A DNA stretch of 64,000 nucleotides. It comes from Nematopogon swammerdamellus (taxonomy: Eukaryota; Arthropoda; Insecta; Lepidoptera; Adelidae). Location: positions 19,768,048-19,832,047 of the forward strand of contig OX336350.1 of NCBI GenBank assembly GCA_946902875.1. Reading direction: 5' to 3'. The translations under genes were made by a program, and so were the position numbers. Shown here piece by piece: positions 1 to 11,404 of this stretch. Below the pieces are notes generated by a model that was given only the letters and a program-made list of their open reading frames with translations, was not told the DNA's origin and searched no databases. Position 1 is the stretch's first letter. Every line of letters starts with the position of its first letter.

Positions 1-4
1 CGAC

Positions 5-640
5 AATATTACTTACATGACAGATTCAGTTTTAATATATGTAAAACTTCATCTATCAGCGCACATCGATGGTTATAAAAACGTGTTTAAGGCAACGTGA
101 CCAAATCTAGGCTTTGGAAAAAATAATTTTTTTCGATCCGTGGTTTTGGAATAAAAAAATTAAAACCTTATTTTTGATTGATTGTGTTGCATCCTACTCC
201 AACCAGCGAAAGCGGCGCCTTGAAATAGGAGTACGGGCAGGCCTCACGCACTCTATGTACTTGCGCGCGCTAACTACCTATCGCCCGACGGGCCGCCGGC
301 GGTCTTTTTCAGTACAAATTCGTCAGCCGCGCGAAGTATACATAGACGCTCGCCCACGCAACTGCGCGCAGCTGCAAAGCAATAAACACTTTACACTCGA
401 TCGTTAAGGTACATTTTCGCACGCCGCGATTGGCGATGTGAAACAGTAGGCTATTAAAGCCCGAAGGTAGGAACATTTTCTATGGAGTGATTTATCTGTT
501 ACGAAGTAACTATTAAGTAATCTGTGGTACGGGTGAATTCAGGTTGACAGGGCCTTAATGCTGAAAAATTCAAAATGGCGGGCGTCGAATGCAATAGGTA
601 TTGTCAAAGTTTAAAATTTTTTTTATTTAATTTTTAACCA
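5..640 (+). repeat. Dispersed repeat, partner of 22380-23030
   Basis: Shares 'cattgattgtgttgcatcc'-type sequence, 'gcgaaagcggcgccttgaaa' and 'aatggcgggcgtcgaatgca' with 22380-23030. It contains an inverted pair 'tgacagggcctta' (544) and 'taaggccctgtca' (647). No coding support despite an open frame. Confidence 0.6.
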
Positions 641-659
641 CACACTTAAGGCCCTGTCA

Positions 660-1041
660 GTGCGTTAAGTGTGTTCTATCGCTTATTCCACGGGGGATGC
701 TCGGAGAAGCTGTTTGACGCGATGCCGCCGCCGCCGTCCCCTTTCCACCTCCGCACAACGCGCTGGGCAGGAATTGCATCCCCATACGCTGGACTTACCG
801 CGGATGCGTACCAATCGGTTCTGCAGATCTTTCCTCCACAGACCCGGTAAACTCTAGAACGCTCACGCTGCCTACATATTTCCCCCCAAGCATAGTCTCG
901 GCTCCTTCAAGAGAGGCGCGAATAGGCACCTGTTAGGCCGGCATGGCATTCGCAACCCTCGCGTACGACCGAGTGTCCATGGGCGTCGTTAGACACCTTA
1001 TGTTAGGCTCAGCGCCACATGTCGCGCTTATATAAAAAATC
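660..1041 (+). mobile_element. Jockey/CR1-like LINE 3' end
   Basis: Encodes the typical C-terminal tail of non-LTR reverse transcriptases (RMRTNRFCRSFLHRPGKL) with stops, then a 3' UTR ending in 'tataaaaaat'. Related fragments sit at 10594, 33349, 42930, 43885, 48914, 54843 and 58660. Confidence 0.6.
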
Positions 1042-1308
1042 ATAATGTGAGAGAAGCCTCGGGCGCAGATAAATATATATTTGAATAGATCGTACTGTTG
1101 AGATAATAGTCCACGCGGCACAAACAAGGAATCCTTCAACACGGATCACGATATGTGAAGTCATACGAGTAGCAATTTTTTTTTTTTTTTTTTTATTAGC
1201 TTTAACCACACAGAATCATTCTGTACATACAAATCTTAAAAATATATATTACATGGATAGAACTATCTGTACTTAAGGCTAAACACAACATGCACAAATT
1301 AAGATACT
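1042..1308. other. Intergenic, no feature recognised
   Basis: AT-rich, with a 20-base T run near 1178-1195 that may be the tail of an unrecognised retroposon on the minus strand. Confidence 0.4.
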
Positions 1309-1447
1309 AAGGCCCACTTGCACCAACACGAGTTTAAAGTTAAGTAGCGAGTTATGGATTTAAACGCGGTTCCCACAGTCAACGGGTGCTAGCTTAACGA
1401 GTTAAACTGGTTTATATATTAAATTTGTGTTGGTGCAAGTGGGCCTA
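1309..1447. mobile_element. MITE with 20-bp TIRs
   Basis: Ends 'ggcccacttgcaccaacac' and its reverse complement near 1427-1446, about 139 bp, flanked by TAA. Non-coding. The sequence resembles a MITE frequent in moth genomes. Confidence 0.75.
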
Positions 1448-1759
1448 AGTAAGCTAAAATTAAAAACTTAAGCTAAAACTAATAAAAGAACAAAAAAATC
1501 AAATTTTAAACAACATATACACAATTACAGTAACTAACATACGAGCAACTAAGTTACTCTTATGTTCATAAAAAAAAATATTAAAATTAAAATAAAACAA
1601 AAAGCACTTTAGATGCATTTTCGGAAATATTTTTTGAAAGAATGTAACGAAGCAAATGATGTGAGGTCAAGTGAATGGGCACGGTAAATAACATTGTAGT
1701 TGCGGCAAATACGAGAGAGGATTTGATTTGTTAGTAGTATTTAGTAGTGTAGCTTTTGA
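1448..1759. other. Intergenic, AT-rich, nothing recognised
   Basis: Low-complexity A-rich DNA without coding or repeat signal that I can identify. Confidence 0.4.
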
Positions 1760-2049
1760 TAGTGATTTGGATTCCACGTAATTCCAGGAATTCCACGGAT
1801 TCCACTGTAGGTGACTTCTTACCTTATTAGGTGGTAGGGTCCAACCCGCCCGGGTTGATACCACCGCACTGAATGAAACGTCCGTCGAAACGGCTATGTA
1901 AATAGTTTGCGTTTTCCGTCCAGTTCAGTGTTGCCGACACGACCGAAGGGAAGCACTGACACGGCACCTAGTTCACTCGGTGATATGGCCTGACATCACG
2001 GATGTTGTAGGTGATGTAGCCAACCGTGTCAGTTTCCATAAAAAAAATA
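1760..2049 (+). mobile_element. S1/S2-type SINE, 5' truncated
   Basis: Carries the shared body 'ccgcactgaatgaaacg', 'cggctatgtaaatagtt' and the 3' end 'gtgtcagtttccat' plus poly-A. The remnant 'gatttggattccacg' suggests the 5S-headed form. Confidence 0.75.
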
Positions 2050-2139
2050 TAGGTGCTTATTTTTCAATTTTTAAATCAAAAATATCTCCTTGACACCAGA
2101 TATTTTTGGGGATAGATTGATTTGCTATTCGAAAAGCCA

Positions 2140-2390
2140 CAAATAGTTTGCTAAACGTGGTGGTCTGTGCGTTCTTGCAGAACAACACCAATTAATCTGA
2201 GTATCCCGAATGAGCTAGTTATTATTATCATAAAACATATTATCTAGTTATTATGGAAGTATGTGCATTCCAGATCCAAAAGGTTAGTTCGTAAAGAATG
2301 CCGCAAGGCATTAAACTCGCTTTTTGTAACCCTTTTATATATTGGTGAACAATAAAGTATATTTTCATTTCATTTCAAGTACACACATAA
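2140..2390 (+). mobile_element. S4 SINE remnant and LINE 3' tail
   Basis: 2148-2215 matches the S4 body (aaacgtggtggtc, cagcacaacacc-like). It is followed by a separate 3' end, 'gaacaataaagtatattttc', typical of a retroelement tail. Confidence 0.45.
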
Positions 2391-3446
2391 AATATTTCCA
2401 CTTTTAAAACCAACCTGCAGTTACTGGTAACATTATAAACTCATTTCATGATTCAGATTTAGGTATTTATATCGCCATAAAGAACACACAACGTCTCACA
2501 CAATATTTCATTGAGACATACAATGATATTTTAGGAAAGATAGGTTACCTATATGACATTCCGTGCTCACACATGGCACGTCCTTGAAAAGTTGAGACGA
2601 AGAACTATTAAGTGATGCGCCGAGTCGAATAGTCTTATTCCAATTATTAGAATTAGTGCAGAATCTCATTATTACACACGACGGCATTTTCTATGTGTTA
2701 GCGGCTCGTGGTTAGCGGTCCGAACGCGTGCGTAGTTGGTGGGCGACTAACTTCAGACAGGACTGTGGTCTTGTATTTAATGTGCCGCTTGGGAGCTCAG
2801 ATAACCTATCTACCTCATTTTAACTTATAATATCATTGGAGACATATGCATATTCAGTATGGTTCGTCATAAATTTTTTTTTGTCATGTCCCGTTCAGCA
2901 GTGCAATCTATGTATAAGGAAGAAATCTTATACCTACTTAGACCTTTTTTTAACCGACTTAAAAAAAGGAGATTATCAATTCAATACGTATGCATGTATT
3001 ACATACTATGTAATATTAATGGATCTGCAATATGTTCACATATTATAATCTATTAGGGCTTCCAAACAAATACACAAAATTATATAGGTGTATATTTGTA
3101 TGTATGTATGCTAGTCCACGCATTTCTTCGAAATGGTCATACCATTCTTCTTTATTGGCTTACATTTACTTCAACTTAGGGAACAGTGCAAGTTTCATCA
3201 AAATCGGTTCAGTCGTTTTTAAGATATTGACTGTTAAGTGTGTCAAATAGGCGAATAATTCTACATATGCCACGACAATCGATTTATGTGATTCTTTTTT
3301 TTATGTGATATTACTAAAACGAGTGAAATAAAAAAAAGTCTTTTAAAAAACATTAAACCGACCAGGAATAGGGCTAGCCATTCAAAGGGGCAATGCAGCC
3401 AGCGTATTGGGTACTGTGGCGGAGTCGACTGAGTTGGACGAATTTT
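2391..3446. other. Intergenic, degenerate repeat DNA
   Basis: 2455-2540 and 2830-2860 are reverse complements of pieces of 3985-4084 ('cgccataaagaacacacaac', 'catatgcatattcagtatgg'), so they are old copies of the same retroelement tail. No gene seen. Confidence 0.45.
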
Positions 3447-3786
3447 TTTACTTTTTTTTTATTTTTTTTTATTGTTGAAACTGACACGGTTGGCTACATC
3501 ACCTACAACATCCGTGATGTCAGCCCATAACACCGGGTGTACTTGGTGCCACGTCAGTGCTTCCCTTCCGTCGTGCCGGCTACACTGAACTGGACGGAAA
3601 ACACAAACTATTTACATAGCCGTTTCGACCGACCTTTCATTTAGTGCGGTGGTATCAACCCGGGCTGGTAAACCCTACCACCTAGTAATATAAGAAGGGA
3701 GTCATATCCCTTAGTCGCCTTTTACGACATGCACGGGGAGAGATGCAGTGGGGCTATTCTTTTAAAGTACCGGCCCCACACGGTAC
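3447..3786 (-). mobile_element. S1 SINE, near full length
   Basis: Poly-T at the left and 'ggccccacacggtac' at the right, read on the minus strand as head, body, 'gtgtcagtttc' and A tail. Confidence 0.85.
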
Positions 3787-3984
3787 AATAATAATTACAC
3801 TCTTACTTACAGTAATTATTTAGTTTTTATTATTTATTAGGTTAATTTTATTTAATTAGTTTCACTGACAGTGTCAAGTCGTATTTTAATAGTTTAAATT
3901 TCCGGGATACTAATATTTTAAACAGACTTCAAAAAACAACTAAGTACTTAGATACAACTAAAAATTATTAAACAATTGAGTCAC

Positions 3985-4084
3985 TTCAAACCATACTGAA
4001 TATGCATATGTCTCAATGGAATATTGTTATTGTTGTGTGTTCTTTATGGCGAAATAAATATCTGAATCTGAATCTGAATCTGAA
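3985..4084 (+). repeat. Retroelement 3' tail with GAATCT repeats
   Basis: 'ttctttatggcgaaataaat' then (ctgaat)n. Similar tails end at about 26920. Confidence 0.55.
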
Positions 4085-4185
4085 GCCGGTACAAAGTACA
4101 AAGGCACAAAAAGGGCTCCATCTATCAATTTTCAATCTGGTGTGATTTAAGTGTAACTTTTAAATGTACTTACATACTAAGTTTT

Positions 4186-4526
4186 ACATACATACATACA
4201 TACATATCACACACGCAGAATCCCGATAATCTGGGTAAGCAGAGTAATCGGTGTTGTGCTGCAAGAGCTCTGGTAAATTGCAGCACAACACCGACCACCA
4301 CGTTTCGCAAAGTATTCGAACAAGATTAAATCGATCAAGCGGCAAGTAAGGCACGAAGACCCACCTGCTGCATGACTCGGTGGAAGTACCGTGCCGAGGT
4401 GAGAGATGGCGACCCTGTCGCCCTTTAGCACGGCATCTTGTCCTTATCCCTTAGTCGCCTTTTACGACATGCACGGGGAGAGATGCAGTGGGGCTATTCT
4501 TTTAAAGTACCGAACCCACACGGCAC
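4186..4526 (-). mobile_element. S4 SINE, near full length
   Basis: Minus-strand order: S1-type head, 'ggcacggtacttccaccgag', 'gtgggtcttcgtgccttact', 'ggtgttgtgctgcaattta', then (TATG)n tail seen here as 'catacatacatacata'. Confidence 0.8.
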
Positions 4527-4792
4527 TAAGTTTTAATTGCGTTAAAATAAATATAACGTGCTATGTCTAAGAAAAAAAAAAGTCGACGATATATTCATAT
4601 TCACTTCCTTCGGAATGTACTCTACTTCCTTCCTAGAAGACTATTTTTCCACTTACTGTACTGCAGGTACATTGGAATGTCACCTTAAAAGGTTTCGAGT
4701 CAGACTGACCTTTTGCAGAAGACCAGGGTATTCATACTGGTTTATTTGATACAAATGTATGAGCGATGCCAAGAAATGGATAAATCATCAAT

Positions 4793-4918
4793 ATTACTAA
4801 TAATAAATCTGTAAGGGATGGTCCTAGAGTAAGTTACTTTATTTTACGAGATATCATTGCGTTTGTGGACGCTATGTATGATACTAAAACTAAATTGAGG
4901 ATTTTTAGAAATCTTTTT
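4793..4918 (+). mobile_element. Helitron-like family fragment
   Basis: Matches the left part of 11405-11794 ('ctaataataaatctgtaagg' through 'gatgatttttagaaat'-like sequence). Confidence 0.5.
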
Positions 4919-4920
4919 TT

Positions 4921-5150
4921 GTTTTTTTTATTTTTTATTATTGAAACTGACACGACGATTCATTTAGTGCGGTGGTATTAACCCGGGCGGGATAAACCCT
5001 ACCACCTAGTAAGGCACTATAGTTTTGCGTGGAATCCGAACCACGGTCAGCCTCCAACGGTCGAGCGGTCACCCATACAAGTACTGACCGCGCCGCGTGC
5101 CGATCACGACCGACAGTTGAACGACCGCACCACTGAGCTACCGAGGCTGA
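4921..5150 (-). mobile_element. S2 (5S-headed) SINE, internally deleted
   Basis: Poly-T left end and complete 5S-like head at the right ('gctaccgaggctgac'), but about 150 bp of body is missing between 'gaaactgacacg' and 'attcatttagtgcgg'. Confidence 0.75.
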
Positions 5151-5199
5151 CAAATTAGTTAGGATAAAGTCTTCGGTAAGGTACCTTCTCCACCTTCAC

Positions 5200-5570
5200 C
5201 GTCTGAGCATAATAATATGCTCTAGCCCCTCTGACTCAGCCACGCATACCGGATTAAATAAAATAAAAGCATAGTAAAAATATATGTGCCTGCTGTAAAT
5301 TCGAACCAATCGTGGTAGACTTTTATGCAGTTTACTTTCATTTCCAGCGGTGGATGGTCGAACTTTTGATTTCAAGGTCTGCGGTTCGAATCCGGACAAC
5401 ATTCACCAATGGGTTTTTTCTGGCGGAAAAATTTGCCTGCATACCTATTGCCGGCTCTTCTTCTAGGGTGTAATTGAACCGGATATAACAAATTGTGACA
5501 AGTTCGAGTGCAGTCTAGTTAGACTGTTGCCATGTGAATGCTCAATTAACAATCTCATCTCATCTCACTA
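5200..5570 (+). mobile_element. S3 tail fragment and S5 SINE
   Basis: 5200-5262 is the S3 3' end ('ctctgactcagcca', 'ccggatta'). 5335-5570 has a tRNA B-box-like 'gcggttcgaatccgg' and the S5 3' half 'aacaaattgtgacaagttcg'. Confidence 0.55.
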
Positions 5571-5713
5571 TCTTCTCACTAATATCATAAATGGGGAAGT
5601 ACATTTGTTTGTTTGTTTGTTTTTTTTTTATGTAAACCAACATGGGTGGCTGTGTCGAGAGACCAATGGTACAGTCGACAGAGCCAAAAACCCCTCTCCT
5701 CGCGAAACCACGC

Positions 5714-6175
5714 TCAGTGAGGCGCCATGTCAGCAGATTTGCGGACTGTTGCTAGGCTGTCTAGCCCGTTGATACGACGTTTGAAGACACCCAGGTTAAA
5801 GGATTCGGGAAACACACTCGCCGGGAGACAGTTCCACACCCGACAAAGAAACGATTTTGAGAACCGATGGGTTCTCAAAAGCCCAATGTCAACAACAAAA
5901 GGATGTTCGGTTTCTCTGCGGCGAGTGCTGCGAAGATAGGTTGGATGGCAAGGAATAAGGGAAGCAAGTTCCTCCGAGCAGCGTCCATGATAGTACCTGT
6001 AGAACAGACTGAGTAACCCTACAAATCGTCTATGACTGAGATACTCCAGATCATCAGTCAGTTTCGGGTCTCCCACCAGACGGACGGCTGGGCGCTGTAT
6101 TGAATCCAAGGACGCAAACAGATACTGGGGGCTGGGCTGCCATCCCAAATGTGGCTACAGTATTCCATCACCGGC
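5714..6175 (-). mobile_element. Jockey-like LINE, ORF2 C-terminal fragment
   Basis: A minus-strand open frame of about 144 codons ends ASLDSIQRPAVRLVGDPKLT, LSLFYRYYHGRCSEELASL, then FSKSFLCRVWNCLPASVFP and FNLGVFKRRI: the characteristic C-terminus of jockey-clade reverse transcriptases, ending in a stop. It is 5' truncated and lacks the catalytic motifs. Confidence 0.8.
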
Positions 6176-6224
6176 CTAAACTTGTACAATATGAATAGTT
6201 TGCCGGTGAGAAAAACCTTCTTTG

Positions 6225-6834
6225 TTCCTCTTTCACGCCTGAACGGCTGGACGGATTTTGACGAAACTTTGTATAGTGTTAGGGTACATCCCGGAGTAAC
6301 ATAATTTTAAAAAAAGTGGCCAAGTTCGAGTCGAGCTCGCGTAAAAAGGGTTCCGTACTATCCCGTTCTCTATGAGAAGAGGAAGATTTAGGATTTTCGT
6401 TTAGGTTTTCCTGTAAATTAAGTGTATATCCCATGGTAACATAATTAAAAAAAATTGGTCAAGTTCGAGTCGAGCTCGCGTAAAGAGGGTTCCGTACCAC
6501 CCCGTTTTCTGTGAGTACTAAAAGGCTTAGGATTTTCGTTTAGGGAGCGAGAGAGGGAGGGAGGGGGAGCTATAAACGGGAACGAAGGGGGAAGGCGAGG
6601 GGTAAATAGTGGCATAGAGGGAAGGAGGTGCGGGAGGGGCGGGAGGGGAGGTGGACGTAGAGATATGGAAGGGAGGGGGGAGGATGGGTCGGCAGAGGAT
6701 GGGGAGGGGAGGGAGGTAGGGATATGAAACAAGGGGTAGGAGGGGGGGGGAGGAAGATCAGTGATGGGAGGGGGTAAGAAAAGGAGGGAAGCGAGGGAAG
6801 GGGTGGGTGGGGCAAGAGGGAGGGGATGGTGGAG
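6225..6834. repeat. Degenerate dispersed repeat and purine-rich tract
   Basis: 6225-6545 contains a duplicated block ('gagtcgagctcgcgtaaa' twice, 'gattttcgtttagg' twice). 6546-6834 is strongly G/A-biased, leading into the hexamer array. Confidence 0.55.
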
Positions 6835-7241
6835 GGAGAAGGAGAGGGAGAGGGAGAGGGAGAGGGAGAGGGAGAGGGAGAGGGAGAGGGAGAGGGAGAG
6901 GGAGAGGGAGAGGGAGAGGGAGAGGGAGAGGGAGAGGGAGAGGGAGAGGGAGAGGGAGAGGGAGAGGGAGAGGGAGAGGGAGAGGGAGAGGGAGAGGGAG
7001 AGGGAGAGGGAGAGGGAGAGGGAGAGGGAGAGGGAGAGGGAGAGGGAGAGGGAGAGGGAGAGGGAGAGGGAGAGGGAGAGGGAGAGGGAGAGGGAGAGGG
7101 AGAGGGAGAGGGAGAGGGAGAGGGAGAGGGAGAGGGAGAGGGAGAGGAAGAGGGAGAGGGAGAGGGAGAGGGAGAGGGAGAGGGAGAGGGAGAGGGAGAG
7201 GGAGAGGGAGAGGGAGAGGGAGAGGGAGAGGGAGAGGGAGA
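6835..7241 (+). repeat. (GGGAGA)n hexamer satellite, about 67 units
   Basis: Nearly perfect 6-bp repeat over about 400 bases with a single variant unit ('ggaaga' near 7145). Open frames on both strands (Arg-Glu, Gly-Arg, Gly-Glu, Leu-Pro dipeptides) are products of the repeat. Confidence 0.95.
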
Positions 7242-7489
7242 AACAAGTTTATTATCATATTTGCGTTTAAATCGGATTTGCTGTTAAATCGAGTCTACAG
7301 CGAGCGAAGCCGTGGGCAAAAGCTTAGTATGATGACTAAATTTGAATATGTGATGTCTATGGTTGTAGAAAAGAAATATTTAGAATTGTATACCTTCATT
7401 TGTCTGTCCGCCAATCACAGTCACCTTTAAAAGGGGAGGGTTGACGGCGAGGTCTTGACCTTGGACTATTGATCTCAGGGTTCGACCGA
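7242..7489. other. Repeat remnant, Helitron-like end
   Basis: 'gcgagcgaagccgtgggcaa' followed by 'aagctta' near 7298-7325 resembles the 3' end of the Helitron-like family at 11405-11794. Confidence 0.4.
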
Positions 7490-7826
7490 AGTTCGAATCC
7501 GGCGGGTGTGCCGGATTCGAACTTGATTCGCACCACGGAAAAATTTACGCGCATACCTACACCAGCTCCTTCACCTTTCGGAACCGGTGTAAAGCTGCAG
7601 GCCTAACCTTGCCTTGCCCCTTACTAGGTGGTAGGCTCAAATTGTACCCGACCGGGTCGGTACCACGGTACTGGACGTAAGATGATCGCATAACATAACT
7701 GTGTTCTCCTCTAGTACATTACAGAAGAAAGTCTCCGGTACGGCACTTACTAATCGGTGGTGATATTGGCTGGTCGGAGCATGTGCTCTATCCCCTCTGA
7801 CAAATACCACAGATTAGATAAAAATA
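7490..7826 (+). mobile_element. S3 SINE, near full length, diverged
   Basis: 'gaaaaatttacgcgcatacc', 'cttactaggtggtaggctca', 'gtgttctcctctagt' and 'ggctggtcggagcatgtg' in order; the tail is degenerate. Confidence 0.7.
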
Positions 7827-7935
7827 GCGGCCAAGTGCGAGTCGAATTCGCGTGGAGAGGGTTTTGCACCATTCCGTTTTCCGTGAAAGCTTTAAGGATT
7901 TTCGTTTAGGTTTTCCTGTAAACTATAAGAGATTC

Positions 7936-8730
7936 CCTATATATAGGGTGTATCAGGATAGGTTTTCGAAACTTCAGGGTTCGAAAAGGGCCCATATTTG
8001 AAGACGAAAAGCTTTGAAACTTTTTCCCAGATTCGATCATTGAAAATCTATTCTTCAAGATTTGGTGGATGGTTAATGTCCGCCTTTATTAAATAAAAAA
8101 AATTGGTTGTCTGTAAAGTCGGTTTACGGACGATAGTTTTACGTGATGACGTGGAATAATCGTAGTACATAGAGCAAAGATCAGTAATCATATTTCCAGT
8201 AGAAAGATTAATCATCTTGTGACTGGCCATCAATAAACTTCTGATGTCTGATCTTGACAGTTTTACTTCTTAAGACGTTTCCATGGTAACTTTGACTATA
8301 CCGATTGTGCCTCTCTATCGCTTGTTACGCGCTCTCGCTTGCACACACAGGCTCAGATGGAACGTGACACTTTTTCGTGTGTGCAGCCGGTGTTCATCAA
8401 TTTATAAGACGTGAAGTCATCACGTCAAAAATAAATTCTAACTCATGAATAAAAATGGGTAGGTTGCATACATAACGAGTACAATTGAACTGCGTGTAGG
8501 TAAATTCCAAACACTGAAAGTTCAATGACCTCAAAAGAAAAAGAGGACTGAATTAGTTCACTGCACTCTCCAGTCTCACTGTCCATCGAGTTTTTATTAC
8601 AATTTCCAACTTTTGTATGACCAAAAAAACAACGGAATTTCGATTTGAGTGATAAGGATTTTTTTCTTCTAATAATGAGTACTTTCTATTCCTGAAGTTT
8701 CTCAAACCTATCCTGATACACCCTGTATAA
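7936..8730. mobile_element. TIR DNA element, about 790 bp, with nested MITE
   Basis: Left 'agggtgtatcaggataggtt' and right 'aacctatcctgatacaccct' are inverted repeats extending about 40 bp. Flanks read TATA. A second MITE is inserted at 8105-8430. No transposase is visible. Confidence 0.7.
8105..8430. mobile_element. MITE, same family as 21020-21240
   Basis: Shares 'ttggttgtctgtaaagtcgg', 'cgcttgttacgcgctctcgc' and 'ttcatcaatttataagacgt' with 21020-21240; the inner inverted pair is 'tacgtgatgacg' and 'catcacgtca'. Confidence 0.7.
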
Positions 8731-8857
8731 TTTAATTTATTTTCCAAATTTTAGACTGAGCAGTTTCGGAGATGCTCAATTTTTGTATATTTTCTTGAAT
8801 TCCTTATAACGAGCCCTGTTCATTGATATGTCACACGATGAACTTAATTTTGACTAA

Positions 8858-9091
8858 AGGGCGACAGGCTTGCCACCTCTCACCTTGGCACGGTACTTCC
8901 ACCGACTCATGCAACAGGTGGGTCTTCGAGCCTTACTTGCTGCTTGATCGATTGGATCTTGTTCGAATACTTTGCGAAACGTGGTGGTCGGTGTTGTGCT
9001 GTAATTTACCAGAGTTCTTGCAGCGCAACACCCATTACTCTGCTTACCCTGATTGTCCAGATTCAGCGTGTGTGATATGTATGTATGTATA
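8858..9091 (+). mobile_element. S4 SINE, 5' truncated
   Basis: Begins in the body ('aagggcgacaggcttgcca') and ends 'gatatgtatgtatgtata'. Confidence 0.8.
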
Positions 9092-9987
9092 AACTTATTT
9101 TTCTTACTTCTCCCACAAAATTGACCTCCAAAATCGAAATTAATTCATTTACGACATGTATACGTTCGTGATTGGGTCTTCAAAGTCTATCTATATATTA
9201 GTATCTACCAAATTTCAACTTTTTTCGTCCAGTAGATTCGGAGAAAATAAGCTGTGAACGACGGACAGACAGACAGACAGATAGAAACAAGAGTGATCCT
9301 ATAAGGGTTCCGTTTGTTCCTTTTCAGGTTTCCGTATACCGTACGGAAGCCTATTACTAAGCCTCCGCTGTCTGTCTGTCTGTCCGTCCGTCCGTCCGTC
9401 TGTCCGAGGGCTGTATCTCTTGAACCGTAACAGGTAGCCCGTTGAAATTTTCACAGAATACGTGTTACTATGGCGGTTATAACAACAAATAATAAAAAAA
9501 GGGGGCTCCCATAAAACAAACGTGCGAAAAATCGATTAGTCACGCTACTGAATAATAGATGGCGCCACAGGCTTTTATACATTGCATTGTTGAAAGACAA
9601 AAGATAGGCGGATATTATTGATAGCGGATAGATACGGAAACCTCCGTGCGCGAGTAAAACTCGCACTTGACAGATTTTTTGAGGTACCGATGTACGGAGC
9701 CCTAAAAAAACCCAAAGTTCAACCAAAATGTGCCAGTAATATTGTCTCGGTCTCCTTGACCGCAGCTGTGTTTTCCTGGTGAACTGCCATGCTGACCCTG
9801 TGCTCGAAAATATACCGGCTGGTTAACAAATCTTATGTGTTGTGATTAATGTTGTCACACGAGACACGTCCCGCCCGCACAAAAAAAAAACAAAACAACA
9901 ATACAAAGCAAATTTATTACAACAGAAAGTACTGAATACCTGAAAACGGTAAAGTTGCTTTTTAGGGTTCCGTACCGTAGGCTTAGT
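9092..9987. repeat. Dispersed 'gtctgtctgtc' repeat region
   Basis: Contains 'ctgtctgtctgtccgtccg' tracts and 'gttgaaattttcacagaata', which recur at 10310-10440 and in reverse at 13690-13860. These are pieces of an unclassified dispersed element. No gene. Confidence 0.5.
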
Positions 9988-10307
9988 TTTTTTTTTTTTA
10001 TTGATGCTGACACGGTTGCCTTCATCACCTACAACATCCGTGATGTCAGCCCATAACACCGGATGAACTTGGTGCCACGTCAGTGATTCCCTTCGGTCGT
10101 GCCGGCTACACTGAACTGGACGGAAAACACAAACTATTTACATAGCCGTTTCGACCGACCTTTCATTCAGTGCGGTGGTACCAACCCGGGCGGGTTGAAC
10201 CCTACCACCTAGTAATATAAGAAGGGAGTCATATCCCTTAGTCGGCTTTTACGACATACACGGGGAGAGAGTGGGGCTATTCTTTTAAAGTACCGGCCCC
10301 ACACGGT
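9988..10307 (-). mobile_element. S1 SINE, near full length
   Basis: Poly-T at the left, whole body and head to 'ggccccacacggta'. It splits the dispersed repeat seen at 9092-9987 and 10310-10470. Confidence 0.85.
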
Positions 10308-10538
10308 AATTCCTTCCTAAAGGCTTCCGTAATTACGCCTATTACTGAGCTTACGCCGTCTGTCTGTCTGTCTGTCTGTCTGTCCTACTGCTGTATCGTT
10401 TGAACCGTAATAGGTAACCGGCTGAAATTTTCACAGAATATGTGTTATTGCATATATTCTTTGTATACATTCTTTATTGAACACCAATTTATAAAAATTA
10501 GGTACAACAGGCGAGCTTAATGCGGCAGGGCATTCTAT

Positions 10539-10857
10539 TTTTTTTTTATGGAAACTGACACGGTTGGCTACATCACCTACAACATCCGTGATTTATTTAT
10601 TTTTTTATTGATAGCGCTACATGTGGCATCGTTTCACCTACAAGTAGGTGTCTAACGATGCCCATGGACATTCTGTGATGCACGGGGATTGCGAATGCCA
10701 TGCCGGCCTGACAGGAGCCTTTTCACGCCCCTTTTGAAGAACCCGCAGGTTGTACTTGGGAGGAAATAGATGGGCAGGGAGTGCGTTCCACATTTTCCCG
10801 GTTCTGTGAATAAAAGATCTACAGAACCGGTTGGTGCGCATCCGTGGTAGGTCGATT
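10539..10857 (-). mobile_element. Truncated S1/S2 SINE end joined to a LINE 3' end
   Basis: 10539-10593 is only the SINE 3' 50 bp. From 10594 a minus-strand LINE end follows (T-run, then RMRTNRFCRSFIHRTGKM-type coding and WNALPAHLFPPKYNLRVL). Confidence 0.65.
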
Positions 10858-11029
10858 GATTCTAACTAACCTTTGGGATGTGGGAGAAGTACACGCAGGC
10901 GAACAGGAATAGTTTGTGGTAATGTGTAGTTATTATGTCGGATGTGCCAACAAATAATAAAAAAAGTAAAATTAAAAAAACGTGTTTTTATTCTCTATCG
11001 AAAAAACGGCAATACATACAACCTCCAAC

Positions 11030-11343
11030 TTTTTTTTTTTTTTTATGGAAACTTGACACAGTTGGCTACATCACCTACAACATCCGTGATGTCAGCCCAT
11101 AACACCGGGTGAACTAGGTGCCATGTCAGTGCTTCCCTTCATTTCGCGCCGGCTACACTGAACTGGACGGAAAACACGAACTATTTACATAGCCGTTTCG
11201 ACCGACGTTTCGCTCAGTGCGGTGGTACCAACCCGGCCGGGATAAACCCTACCACCTAGTAAGGTAAGAAGGGAAGGGACCTACAGTTTAACGTGGTATC
11301 CGAACTACGGTCAGCCTCCAACAGTCGGGCGGTCATCCATCCA
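11030..11343 (-). mobile_element. S2 (5S-headed) SINE, 5' truncated
   Basis: Poly-T, body and 'gtcagcctccaacagtcggg' of the head are present, then it stops inside the 5S-like region. Confidence 0.8.
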
Positions 11344-11404
11344 ATAACTTAGTGTGATTATAGTGCAAACTCTAAACTAAAACAATCAATCAATCAATCA
11401 ATCA

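Noticed and set aside
114..407. 97-codon open frame near the window start
   Set aside because: Lies in a dispersed repeat; its counterpart at 22640 is interrupted and composition is not protein-like.
6758..7430. Long open frames of (Arg-Glu)n, (Gly-Arg)n, (Gly-Glu)n and (Leu-Pro)n
   Set aside because: All arise from translating the GGGAGA hexamer on both strands; no gene structure around them.
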